Positions 1-15,355 of a stretch of 37,301 nt of DNA are shown one piece after another (positions within the stretch are counted from its first letter, which is position 1; each line of letters opens with the position of its first letter). Both the position numbers and the translations under genes were made by a program. This stretch comes from Hemicentrotus pulcherrimus (taxonomy: Eukaryota > Echinodermata > Echinoidea > Camarodonta > Strongylocentrotidae). The stretch is taken from positions 329,292 through 366,592 of the forward strand of contig BEXV01000124.1 of NCBI GenBank assembly GCA_003118195.1, read 5' to 3'. The notes beneath the pieces are model-generated. The model made no database searches, was not told where the DNA came from, and saw only the letters and a list, made by a program, of their open reading frames with translations.

Positions 1-19
1 GGGGGGGGGGGGGGGGGGG

Positions 20-198
20 AGGTGGATTAGACCTCTCTGCAAGAACACTGACAAGTGGTTATCTCATCAACTCAGCTCTCAATTAAAATAAGAAAAAGAG
101 GATCATGGGGGACCAACAGGCATTGACTAGGCATTGTTTGCTATATATAGGGCACAAGTAGCTATAAGTAGTGCAGTTGGGCTTTAAGGCAGGGTCTT
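20..198 (-). repeat. Interspersed repeat A, copy 1 (inverted)
   Basis: About 180 bases, the reverse complement of a sequence also found at 1121-1295 and 16506-16700. Shared landmarks are CCCTCTATATAG, TGCCTAATC, CATTGGTC, TTAATTGAGAGCTGA and CTTGCAGGG...GGTCT. It lies in the PRPF4B intron before the first visible exon. Confidence 0.8.
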
Positions 199-299
199 GA
201 GGACCCTGAATTCAAAAAATTTGAAACAGATCATTGTATTTTGTATTTGTTGTTGTTGAAGTGGCCATGTTCTGACGGGTTGGCAGAGAGAATCGGTAA

Positions 300-6079
<5,780 letters not shown>

Positions 6080-6153
6080 GAGGGAGGGGGCGTCCCCCCC
6101 CCTTCCAGCCCCCACTCAGTGTCGCACTCGTTTTCTTCAACCCAGTGCCTACC

Positions 6154-6310
6154 AGGGGGCGGGTGTTTCACAAAGCCTTTTTTCAACGACAAATGACGAA
6201 AATCAGTGACAAATCTGCTGATAACAAATCAGAAGCAAGGATTTCACTTACTTTATAACAAAAACTGTCATTTGTCACTGATGACAAGTTTTGTGAAGGC
6301 CCCCCCCCCC
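6154..6310. mobile_element. Foldback MITE, GTTTCACAAAG family, copy 1 (in PRPF4B 3' UTR)
   Basis: Ends GGGTGTTTCACAAAGCC and CTTGTCATCAGTGACAAATG (inverted) face each other: the right arm reads TTTGTCACTGATGACAAG then TTTTGTGAAGGCCCCCCC. The internal sequence matches 12500-12636 closely. It lies 75 bases after the PRPF4B stop and would be transcribed as a hairpin. Confidence 0.75.
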
Positions 6311-6738
6311 AGAACTGGATGGTTATAGAACTTACGGGAAATTGGAGAATTCTGTAGTCATCCGGTTAACTCAAGCTGATATATCACAACCTCTGTGCAT
6401 TGTAGTTCGCGTTGACTGTGCAGAACGCCCTCGCTTCAACTCAGGTTCCGTAATAGAGCTATGTTCCATGTTAAAGCTTATTTTTACAATCATGAATCAT
6501 TTTAAAAGACCATCTGAATTCTAAAAGATATTGATTTGTATTTTTGTCAAATGTGTAAAGATTTTACTTCATATACAATGATGCGTTGATCCTGAAATTG
6601 GGACCGGTTGAACATTACAATTGACTTGTTAATACATGTTTTTCCAATTGATCTTCACCTGTTATTCAGAGGTTTTGTTTATATAACATGGTTTATAGTT
6701 TTGTATTCAATTGTGACTCTTGTTCATCATGTCATTTT

Positions 6739-6744
6739 AATAAA
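6739..6744 (+). terminator. Candidate polyadenylation signal AATAAA for PRPF4B
   Basis: A perfect AATAAA lies about 660 bases after the PRPF4B stop codon and is followed by T/G-containing sequence. AATAAA is common by chance in DNA this AT-rich, so the call rests mainly on position. Confidence 0.4.
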
Positions 6745-6764
6745 CAAATCCTAATGTGGTAGGA

Positions 6765-9400
6765 GAGGCAGCTTTTCTAAAGGAGGAAGGTAAGAGGTGA
6801 AATGTTCATGAGGGTAATTTTGAAGGAGGTTCTAGTAATCCATCCTACTCCAGTAACTTGCTTGATAAGAGACTTGATCTAGTTACCAATGAAGTACGAT
6901 CAGCCCTCTGAGAAGTTTCTTTTAGGCTTCATCGTTCATTTTTTAAAATTTTCTTTAAAAAAAAATCTTATGCCATTAAGAAAAACTATTATTACCAATA
7001 TGAAAATGACCACCTAAAACCTGAAGTAATTTTTCTTTTTTTCTTTTGATTTTCATCAATTTTTTGCAATCGTTCAAGTACACTTACAAGTTCCTGTTTC
7101 TAAAATTGTTGCCTTACAATGGGCACCCCAATGAACATTTACAAATGAGATAATTTTAAAGGTAAAGACCAATTTGGGAAACGGATCAACCTTTTCTGAT
7201 TGATTCCACAACGTATCTTTCTCAATACAATCACATGACCAGAAGTGGTCTGTACCTTTAGAGTTTAGTTTTTTTTTCTTCTCAAGAATGTGCCATATTG
7301 TAGAAAAAAGATTCAGCTAATTTTTCTCTTGTGTTCTTCTTCCAGAACTGATCTTGCTGCAGAGAGCACACCAGGTTGTACCGTCACAGAACTTTAAACA
7401 TCATGTGTGAGCACAAAAAAAAGTCATTTGTGTAGTAATATCGTTTCTATGTGTAGACAATTGATGCCCCATGCTACATTTAAAAAAATGCAGTATTTAG
7501 TAAGCCCAAGCCACATCGGGGGAAAAAACAAAGAATCCTGTGTCTCCTCTTCCATCTTGTTTATGACAGACTTTAAAAATAAAAGAAGAAACTTGAAACA
7601 TGTCCACACTTCTTAAGGTAGGATCGGGGTTGTGAATATACTAGTATACAGAAAGAGACACTGGTCTTGACTAGTGCATTTTGAAGTTGGTTTGAAGGGG
7701 TAGGTTTAGTTCAGATACATTTTGCATGTATAGTTTGCCAAGAAGTACATACAAGTCATTTGAGAAGACTGATGATGCACTTAAAATGCCTTTACATTTT
7801 TTTTTTCTTTCTCATGAATTAGACCACATGTAGGATATGATTCAATATATTCCTATAGGAGAAAATGAAATTATGATAGAATGAATGAAAATCTGTTTAC
7901 AGGTGGTCGCAATTTCCTCAGATTAAAAAGCATATTAGAGTTCAATGTTGATGCTGATATTTGATATAGTTATGTTAGTTTCTGTTATGCTGAGGGTATG
8001 CTTGGTACGATATTGGGTATATACTTGTGCTATATGAAAACTGTTACTTGAACGAAAATCGTTATAAGCCTAAACAGTACCGAGAAGCAAAGAATGTGCC
8101 AAATTTGTTGAAATTGAGAAACAATGAGATTCTAATTGCACGTATTCAAGCAACACAAACTATTTGAAGTGTGAGAATTCCATTTCAATTTTGATATGGC
8201 GTGTAGACATGCCTGCAGTAATTCAAAAGTTTTTGTGGAATTGCAATAAGTTACAATGTTTTAGAATTTGTTAACAGTTTTAAACGTTGGTGACCTAAGC
8301 CTTCTCAGAACCCATCTTACGCCGTTTACAAAATGAGAAATAACATCTGATCTCTAGTGTACAGGTAGTGCAAATATTGAATACCAAGCATACTCTCAAC
8401 CCTACTCTCTCGGCTGTGGAATATATATGTTGATCTGTTTTTTTGCCTGATTTCTTTCCCCCTCCCCTCACCCTAGCGCTGGTTCGACTGTCGAGTGCTC
8501 GGCTCAAGCAGAGTTTGTTTATAAAGTGCATTGTGGCAGAGCTCTGCAGGGTAATGTACATGTGTGAATGGAGTGTGACGTTGAAACATTCAAATCAAAT
8601 GAAATGTACTATAAAATGCATGTAACTAGCATTGAAGGGGGGAATCCCCTTTGTTTAATTTACACTGGCAGGCATTGCACAAGGAGCTGTGTTGTCATTT
8701 CATGACTTAAATCTAATTGCAGTTATTCAAAAGAATTAGTGTCTGAGGAAGATGTCTGAACTTTAGACATTTAAACTGTTAAACGTAATCTTTCCTTTTC
8801 AGTGGGATTAAAACAATTAAGTCAGAAAATGATAGCCAGCTCTTTCGTGCATCACCAAATGCCTGTAAATAATGCTTGGAAGTGTGTGAAGTTTTTACAT
8901 TTAACCCAATGTTCAGAAACATGCCCATTTTATGTTGCCTTAGTCGTCAACTTGTTTAAACAAAATTATTTACAAATGAAAGCTCTAAAGTATGCTTACA
9001 TATAACTGAAAGTGACAGTTTTTAATGTTTTTGTATAATTGATTGCCCATAAATTTTCAATTTTTATTTATGCTTCAAAAAAATTAAAAAATTGTCATGC
9101 ATTATTTGGAAAAATCTTAATGTTGAGGTCTTAGACCGTTTTAATTGTATATGTTTTGATTTATTTCTGTCTTGTGTCGATATAGTTTTGATACTAGTGC
9201 ACAATAAATAATGAAATTGTTTTTTTGAATGGTAAATTTTGGAGGGAAATAGAAGGTATTCCGATGAAATTGCTTTTATTATCACTAAATATCTGAATAA
9301 ATTGATCGAAAGCATGGTGACCTTTATCACAGGAGGTCATATTCTGTAAACTACTGAAAAGATGAGGTATCTGTGAAAAGTTATGAAATACAACAAGATG
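6765..9400. other. AT-rich intergenic sequence, no gene seen
   Basis: Only short chance frames. It contains a small foldback element at 7157-7261 and otherwise unique AT-rich DNA. It may include alternative PRPF4B 3' ends. Confidence 0.6.
7157..7261. mobile_element. 105-base foldback element
   Basis: Ends TAAAGGTAAAGACCA and TGGTCTGTACCTTTA are inverted repeats. The internal CAATACAATCACATGACCAG also occurs at 36875-36892 inside a larger element, so the two are related. Confidence 0.6.
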
Positions 9401-10340
9401 GAAAACAAAAACATTCAGATTTGAAACTAGTTTCTTTTTTCATGAAGGGTTGAAGTGCGATTGTGTTGATTGATGCTGATGATGACTGTTGAGTATATAA
9501 AAGACAAGGTTTCACCCACACATCTTTTCTTGTGTTTCTCCCTTTCTTGGGATGGTCTGCAATGATGCGTAACCACGGTTACTCAAGCTGCCTTACTACT
9601 GGAAGCAACTCGTCTCCTCACAGAGGATGTTCTTGGATGCTTCATGCAAGATGCACTCATCAGCAAGTATGGACAGTATTTTTTTTTTGTTACCCAAAGC
9701 AAATATGATTCCATGATGTCACTTATAAATTTAAGACAAAATCAAAACCTCAACATCTAACATACATTTATATTCCAACAATTGTTTTGAATACAAAGTA
9801 CCTTTAATGAAAGAACATAAAATGTATATACAAAACATGACTTGAATATAGTACAGGAAGAGTATATTATTTACACTATACAATTTGTGGTCACCAAATT
9901 ATAATTGGGTATGAAAGTGTGTCTTTTACAAGAGTAAACACAAAATGAAAATCATATAATAACTGATGTTATGATAATTTTGCAAAGATGAACTTATTAG
10001 AAATATTATACTGAAAATTATGAAAATGTGGAGAATAGAGGCATTTGTAGTGTTTGGCCGTTATTTAATTGCTTAAAAAAAGAGCCAAATAGGAGTATGA
10101 GGAAATTCTGATATCGGGAGGATCAGGATCTCTTGTATATTTTCCAAAAATATGTAGAAAAAATTGAACAAATTCTCTGGAATTGCCCGACTTGGTTTTT
10201 GTTGATGATGGCAACTTTGTTATTGGGCTAGCCCCTATGTTCTGACTTACTGTGCATATTTGAATTTGGCAGTTTGATTAAGACAACTGCTCTGCATGTA
10301 GCTGTGTACTATATTGTCAGAACATATGGGTATCAGGATA
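9401..10340. other. Intergenic sequence, no gene seen
   Basis: AT-rich. A TATA-like TATATAAAAG at 9493-9502 is followed by no recognisable coding exon. Confidence 0.55.
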
Positions 10341-10344
10341 CAAG

Positions 10345-10640
10345 GAATGAAACCAAAAGTGAGGTGAAGATTACGATTATAAGGAAGAAGAGAAGATTTG
10401 AGATAGTGACTGATGATGGTGGTGATGATGAATGAAACCAAAAGTGAGGTGAAGATTACGATTATAAGGAAGAAGAGAAGATTTGAGATAGTGACTGATG
10501 ATGGTGGTGATGATCATCATGAGGATGAGACGATGGTATTTTTTTGATGAATTGTAATTGAGGTGAGGATTATGATTACCGGTATAATGAAAGAGGAGAA
10601 AAATTGAGATGGTGGTGGTGGTGGTGATGATGAGGATGAG
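10345..10640. repeat. Minisatellite, 85-base unit
   Basis: Two nearly identical copies of 85 bases (10345-10429, 10430-10514), each starting GAATGAAACCAAAAGTGAGG and ending in GATGGTGGTGATGAT. A diverged third copy lies at about 10549-10635. Frames through it encode only His-rich low complexity. Confidence 0.85.
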
Positions 10641-11082
10641 ATGATGATGGAGATAATGGTGATGATGATGAAGGTAAATGTTTAGATTGTGACAATGAGA
10701 TGCTTTAAAAAGGGATCGTTTAACAATGTTAAATCCGAGATGCACGGCCATACGTGTTTTCAGTGTCTGTGATATGGTGTTATATGAAAGCCCTAAAAAA
10801 ATTGCGCTTCAAAATGATCAAGAAGTGCCTCAAAAAAGTAAAAACCTTTGAGTGACCGGTTTTTACCATACCGGGGGTACTTGTTTTCCCCGATAGATTG
10901 AAGCGTTATGAAAACCGTTTGGCAAACGTAAAATTTGATTTTGATTTTCAATCATAAATATCTCGATAATCAGACAGGCGAACGGCTTGTAAAAGTCATG
11001 GGGTTCCTGACTGACCAGAGGTTTATAACTATCATTTCAGCATGAGCTAAATCAAGGATTTTTTTAAAGGAGAGCTAGGAGT

Positions 11083-11085
<3 letters not shown>
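10640..11085. other. Intergenic sequence, no gene seen
   Basis: Unremarkable non-coding sequence before an AT microsatellite. Confidence 0.6.

Positions 11086-11113
<28 letters not shown>
11086..11113. repeat. (TA)n microsatellite at gap edge
   Basis: Pure TA repeat running into the run of Ns; its true length is unknown. Confidence 0.95.
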
Positions 11114-11261
11114 NNNNNNNNNNNNNNNNNNNNNNNNNNNNNNNNNNNNNNNNNNNNNNNNNNNNNNNNNNNNNNNNNNNNNNNNNNNNNNNNNNNNNNN
11201 NNNNNNNNNNNNNNNNNNNNNNNNNNNNNNNNNNNNNNNNNNNNNNNNNNNNNNNNNNNNN
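11114..11261. other. Assembly gap, 148 Ns
   Basis: Unresolved bases between a TA microsatellite and a foldback element; open frames across it are artefacts. Confidence 0.99.
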
Positions 11262-11580
11262 TTCATAAAGCTGTGCGTAAATTTATGCATGACTTTACAA
11301 ATGTTTTGAATATGAAGAGCTTAATGGGATTTTCAAATCCTTTTAATTGCATAAGCTTAAGTTGAAATATGCAGATGTGGATTAACCTTATCATTATTAA
11401 CAAAACATTTTAATGCAAAGTGTGTTTTTGGTTACAATTTAATTGAGAATTGAGATTATGGGAAATACAGTCACACTTTGTTAAAATGTCAGGAAAAACT
11501 TTGGGCTTCCTATTTGGCTCTTCATATTCAAATCATTTGTAAATTCATTTGTAACCTTACGCACAGCTTTATGAAACACC
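11262..11580. mobile_element. Foldback element, left end lost in the gap
   Basis: TTCATAAAGCTGTGCGTAA at 11262-11280 is repeated inverted as TTACGCACAGCTTTATGAA (11557-11575), followed by ACACC. The missing left flank would be predicted to read GGTGT inside the gap. Similar in style to the GTTTCACAAAG family. Confidence 0.7.
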
Positions 11581-12499
11581 TTCAGGTCATGAAAAACAAA
11601 CAAATATTAATATTTGGCAACCTATTACTAAAGAATCGCATTAAAAAGAAAAACAAAAACAAACTAGGGGTTTCTACTTCATTATCAATTTATTCAATTC
11701 AAGGAAATGGTCAGAATTTATACAATTATAAACAGAATTTATACAATTATAAAAATTGACATTTGACTTGTGACAGTTGACATCAAAATGTTGGAAATTA
11801 TGAATGCTCAAATAAAAATTTCGCTCACTGCTAAATCTATTTCAGAAAGCTTTTCAGCGTATGAGTAATACAGTGAAAGAAAAACCGTTTCCAGTGAAAA
11901 TAATCGACATATAAAATAAAATAAACAAATTAGGTCCCTTATTATCTCATTTTGATGACTAAAACAAGAAATTAGATTGCATTCTTTACTTTACATGTAT
12001 TATGCTTAAATGAAAGCTAAAGTTTGTTGCAAGCTTACAGAAAATCTATTAATTTTAAAAAACTTGCTCTCAAAGTGTAAACAGAGTAATTTGTTTAATA
12101 TTATAGGTTTGCAAAGACAAGTTGCAGTTGGGGTGAGAAAATTCAATTCTAAAAAACAAAATTATAATTGAATTACAAAAATGATTACAATTATTGCACT
12201 TGATTAGTTGTCATTCTATTTCTGGAAGCGTTTGAATTCAATTTAATTTATACACATAATCACGGCCCTATTAAAAGTGATTGCATTGATCTGTTTCAGT
12301 AACCACACACTCTCAACAAAGTGAAAACCAAACAGTAAATTATGTACGTGTACCCTCCTGTTGGAAGTCCCCTGGCCTGTGAAAAGTCTGGAATATGATA
12401 AAATTCATCCCGGAGATTTTCATCGGGATAGGGAAGTAAAAAAGCAAATTCTTGTAAGACTGCTATGGAACTATATGTATAGCAGACTTATCAGTTCAG
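11581..12499. other. Intergenic AT-rich sequence, no gene seen
   Basis: A short tandem duplication (AATTTATACAATTATAAA) occurs at about 11715-11752; nothing else. Confidence 0.6.
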
Positions 12500-12636
12500 G
12501 GACCGGTTTCACAAAGCCTTTTTCAATGACAAATGACAAATATCAGTGACAAATCTGCTGATGACCAATCAGAAGCAAGCATTTCAGTAGCTTATAACAA
12601 TTGTCACCGATGACAAGTTTTGTGAAACACCCCCTA
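12500..12636. mobile_element. Foldback MITE, GTTTCACAAAG family, copy 2
   Basis: CCGGTTTCACAAAGCCTTTT ... CAGTGACAAATCTGCTGATG ... TGACAAGTTTTGTGAAACAC. Nearly the same sequence as 6154-6310. Confidence 0.78.
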
Positions 12637-12913
12637 GTATTAAGCACCAAGATGAAAATTTCAACTTAGAATTTCAACATTTCCCCCCCAAAATTAGGGT
12701 TCAATCACTTTATTCATTTTAACAGGCAAATGTTTGAGAGAAAAAAAAGAAAAAAAATGTAAATAAAATTTCTTTTTTGATTAAATAGGGTTATGGTTTG
12801 GTGCAATCAAAGCAGTTCTCATTGATATTAAGGTAATATGAAAATTAAAATGTAGAATGAGAAGATTACTGTAACTGTGGAAGATTCAGCAATCAAGCAG
12901 TTATGAATTCATT

Positions 12914-13187
12914 GTGTGGCTGGCAGAAGGAGGCATTGCACCGTTCTGTTACACACCGACATGCACTCTATTCTTTAAGCAGAGGCCATTGGCATTATTT
13001 GTGCATATTTGATATGAATTTACTCAAAATAATTAGTTTTCATCCATTTCTACTCTTTTGTATTAGTTGATAAAAAGAGAAATCTAAATAAGGTGTAATA
13101 TTATTAGAGCAAGACCATAGTAGTGAGTTACGATTGTGCTTTACGGCGTGCACGCCGCATAACCCTTTTCTGCCAGCCAAACAACAA
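12914..13187. mobile_element. Foldback element with GGCTGGCAGAAGG ends
   Basis: GTGTGGCTGGCAGAAGG on the left is repeated inverted as CTTTTCTGCCAGCCAAAC on the right. It lies downstream of the unknown minus-strand gene, possibly within its 3' UTR. Confidence 0.5.
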
Positions 13188-13615
13188 GGGTTATGGTGGT
13201 GATATTTCAGCAGACAGGTTTATCAAAAGAATTTGAAGCCTCTAAAGCCAAAGAAACGGAGAGCAGCATTCAACAATGGTGTTTGTCCAGACCAAATATA
13301 CTTCACGACGGATGATGTGAGCAGATCAAGCTGCACACTGGACTAGAAAATACAGATTAGATTATTCTCAGCATTACTCAACTTATTTCAGATTACAGAG
13401 CACTGTGATCTCATACATGTCCACATTGTATATTCTTTTATAACTTAACATACATTTGCAATATTCACCAACATCACTGGAATGTTGTAGACACTAAAGA
13501 GACTTTCTCTACAAAAAACAAACGACACAACATCTTAGAAATCTCCTAGAATGTGAAAATAGGTACTTGATTGGTAATAAAGTTAGTAAATCACATAGGT
13601 AATTGTGCACAGATC

Positions 13616-14398
13616 TTTAATGTAGAATAGCTGTCATCCGACAAGAATTTCAATAAAAATAATTCCTGTGATTGTCATGCATTTGATTACAAGTCATGTA
13701 TTTTTCTAAATGAGGTCCCAGGGGGTTGACATCACCCCCATGAATATAAAATTCAATTGATGCAGCATTTAGTTCAAGAAAACTTTGGCCTTGGGTTGGG
13801 TTTGGCCACACTTCACCAAACCAGAAGTAACACTCGCAACAAAAGTTATCACGAAGGTGCACACAAGTCTTCATTAGTTGCCAATATTTGTCTCTTCAAG
13901 AAATGACTGCTGGAACCAAAGAAGATGAAGAGAAAGAGAGATGGTCTTTAAAGTTGCTCATGCGTGGGTATGTAGAGGGCAGCACACGGACGTATGGACA
14001 GCAGCGTAGTTCCCGTTGGCTCAGTGTTAAGTAGTGATAGCCAAGTTGCCTACTTCACAAACGACTATATACCAACGCATGAACATCTTTAAAACTAGCT
14101 CTGTTGTTCATCAACATTCATTTTCTTAGTCTATACATTTTTTCTTCTGGAAGAACAAGTTGATAATTTGTACCAAGTCAGTGGATAACTTCTACCCACC
14201 AAGTCAGGATCAAAGATGGAGTAAAGATAATATACTTTGATAAATAAATACCAGCCACTGGAATGGTTCTTAAATAGTATTACATAATAACTTAAAACGT
14301 ATAAAAATCTTGAATACTCGGTCCTTGGTTATAACATAAATGACTTTGGTAGCATAACCAAATTTTAACCAATCAAAATTCACAGTAATTTTTTCCCA
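13616..14398 (-). other. Possible 3' UTR of the unknown gene
   Basis: Non-coding sequence after the TGA at 14399. A minus-strand ATTAAA lies at 13616-13621 and an AATAAA at 12709-12714; either could be the poly(A) signal. A foldback element sits inside. Confidence 0.3.
13945..14094. mobile_element. 150-base foldback element
   Basis: TCTTTAAAGTTGCTCATGCG on the left matches the inverted right end CGCATGAACATCTTTAAAA. If in the 3' UTR it would form a hairpin in the transcript. Confidence 0.55.
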
Positions 14399-15355
14399 TC
14401 AATTTTTCTTAGTTTTCTTCGTCTTCTGTCTCGCTTTTCGTGTCCTGTAATGTGCTGACCTCACCCGAAGCACCTTGGGATTCATACTGGCAGCAGTGGT
14501 TGTCACAGGATCCTCTGTCAGTGAGAACCTCCGTTGAGATTGGTAGCTCTTCCCCGATATGAGGGCATCTCTCCCTTTGATGTGTCTCTTTGACCCTGCT
14601 GTCCTTGGTCTTTGTTTCTTAGACCTCTCCTCGCCATTATCCTCATCCCCGCTCTTCTCTTTGTACTTCCGAGCAGACAACCTCAGCCTCTCCATCCTGT
14701 TGGACACATCCTCAGCTCCCTCTGTGGAAGCAACAGTCATCTTTTTGGTTTTGGCACTCTGCACCCTGGAGCTGCTGTATGTGGCAAACCCTGACCGTGG
14801 TCGCCCAAGGATGACGTTGTTGGTGTTTATGGCATTGTTTGGGGTTTTGCTTCTCCGGCAAGTATGACACGATTTAGGCCTTCTCTTTTTCTTCTCCTCC
14901 TGTCTGGCGTACCTAATGTGCAAGTGGTAACCAAAATCAGTGCAAACCCCATTGCAGTAGGGTTGACGGCAGTGAACACAAGAGTTGTACGAGGCTGCAA
15001 CTTTACTGGGGCAGTCTCCTGCACAGACCAACTGCAGGCATTGGTCGCAGCAGTTCTTACTTTGCTTAGGTCTTCCAAGGGCACTGTGGGCTCTCTCCGT
15101 GGGAACAGCAGCATCGGCATTCCAACCTTTTCTGATCTGAAGAGCTGATTGGCATCTCTTCCTTGGAGAGCTCATCCCACTCTCCCATTCTGCAGTCTCA
15201 TACTGCAGCTTCTCCATCTCAATCATCCTCTCCATCAGGACCGCATCATCCTTGTCCGGAGCTGTCCTGATGATAGTCCTCCAATCTTTGTCCAACATAC
15301 TCAGCTCCAGGAGGTCCATGTGGCAGTAGGGCACACTCAGGGCCTCTGCAAAAGG
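14399..15355 (-). CDS. In-frame continuation of the unknown gene after the TAA, 318 aa with paired cysteine motifs
   Basis: Open in the same frame as exon 7 from the codon after TAA down to TGA at 14401-14399. It starts PFAEALSVPYCHMDLLELSM, then a charged helix (MERMIEMEKLQYETAEWE). Two cysteine motifs follow with identical spacing C-x2-C-x4-C-x3-C (CDQCLQLVCAGDC and CVHCRQPYCNGVC, about 15049-14942), then a further CHTC (about 14869-14858). A basic tail ends RTRKARQKTKKTKKN. Paired cysteines suggest metal binding, but no named domain is recognised. The composition is clearly protein-like and no in-frame ATG begins it, since the first Met is internal; this supports it being the C-terminal half of the same protein. 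Confidence 0.72.
   Translation of the reverse strand, partial: PFAEALSVPYCHMDLLELSMLDKDWRTIIRTAPDKDDAVLMERMIEMEKLQYETAEWESGMSSPRKRCQSALQIRKGWNADAAVPTERAHSALGRPKQSKNCCDQCLQLVCAGDCPSKVAASYNSCVHCRQPYCNGVCTDFGYHLHIRYARQEEKKKRRPKSCHTCRRSKTPNNAINTNNVILGRPRSGFATYSSSRVQSAKTKKMTVASTEGAEDVSNRMERLRLSARKYKEKSGDEDNGEERSKKQRPRTAGSKRHIKGRDALISGKSYQSQRRFSLTEDPVTTTAASMNPKVLRVRSAHYRTRKARQKTKKTKKN

Larger units (their letters stand above)
6080..6764 (+). other. PRPF4B: Likely PRPF4B 3' UTR
   Basis: Non-coding sequence after the PRPF4B stop. It holds a foldback element (6154-6310) almost immediately after the stop, then unique AT-rich sequence down to a candidate polyadenylation signal. The true 3' end is inferred; AT-rich sequence continues and a longer UTR is possible. 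Confidence 0.5.

Noticed and set aside
9493..9502. TATATAAAAG as a TATA box of a further gene
   Set aside because: No coding exon, start codon context or conserved protein follows; such strings are common in AT-rich DNA.
10377..10751. His-rich minus-strand frame
   Set aside because: Translation of an ATG/GGT minisatellite; no gene structure.
11082..11365. Open frames across the gap
   Set aside because: Artefacts of the N run and the TA repeat.
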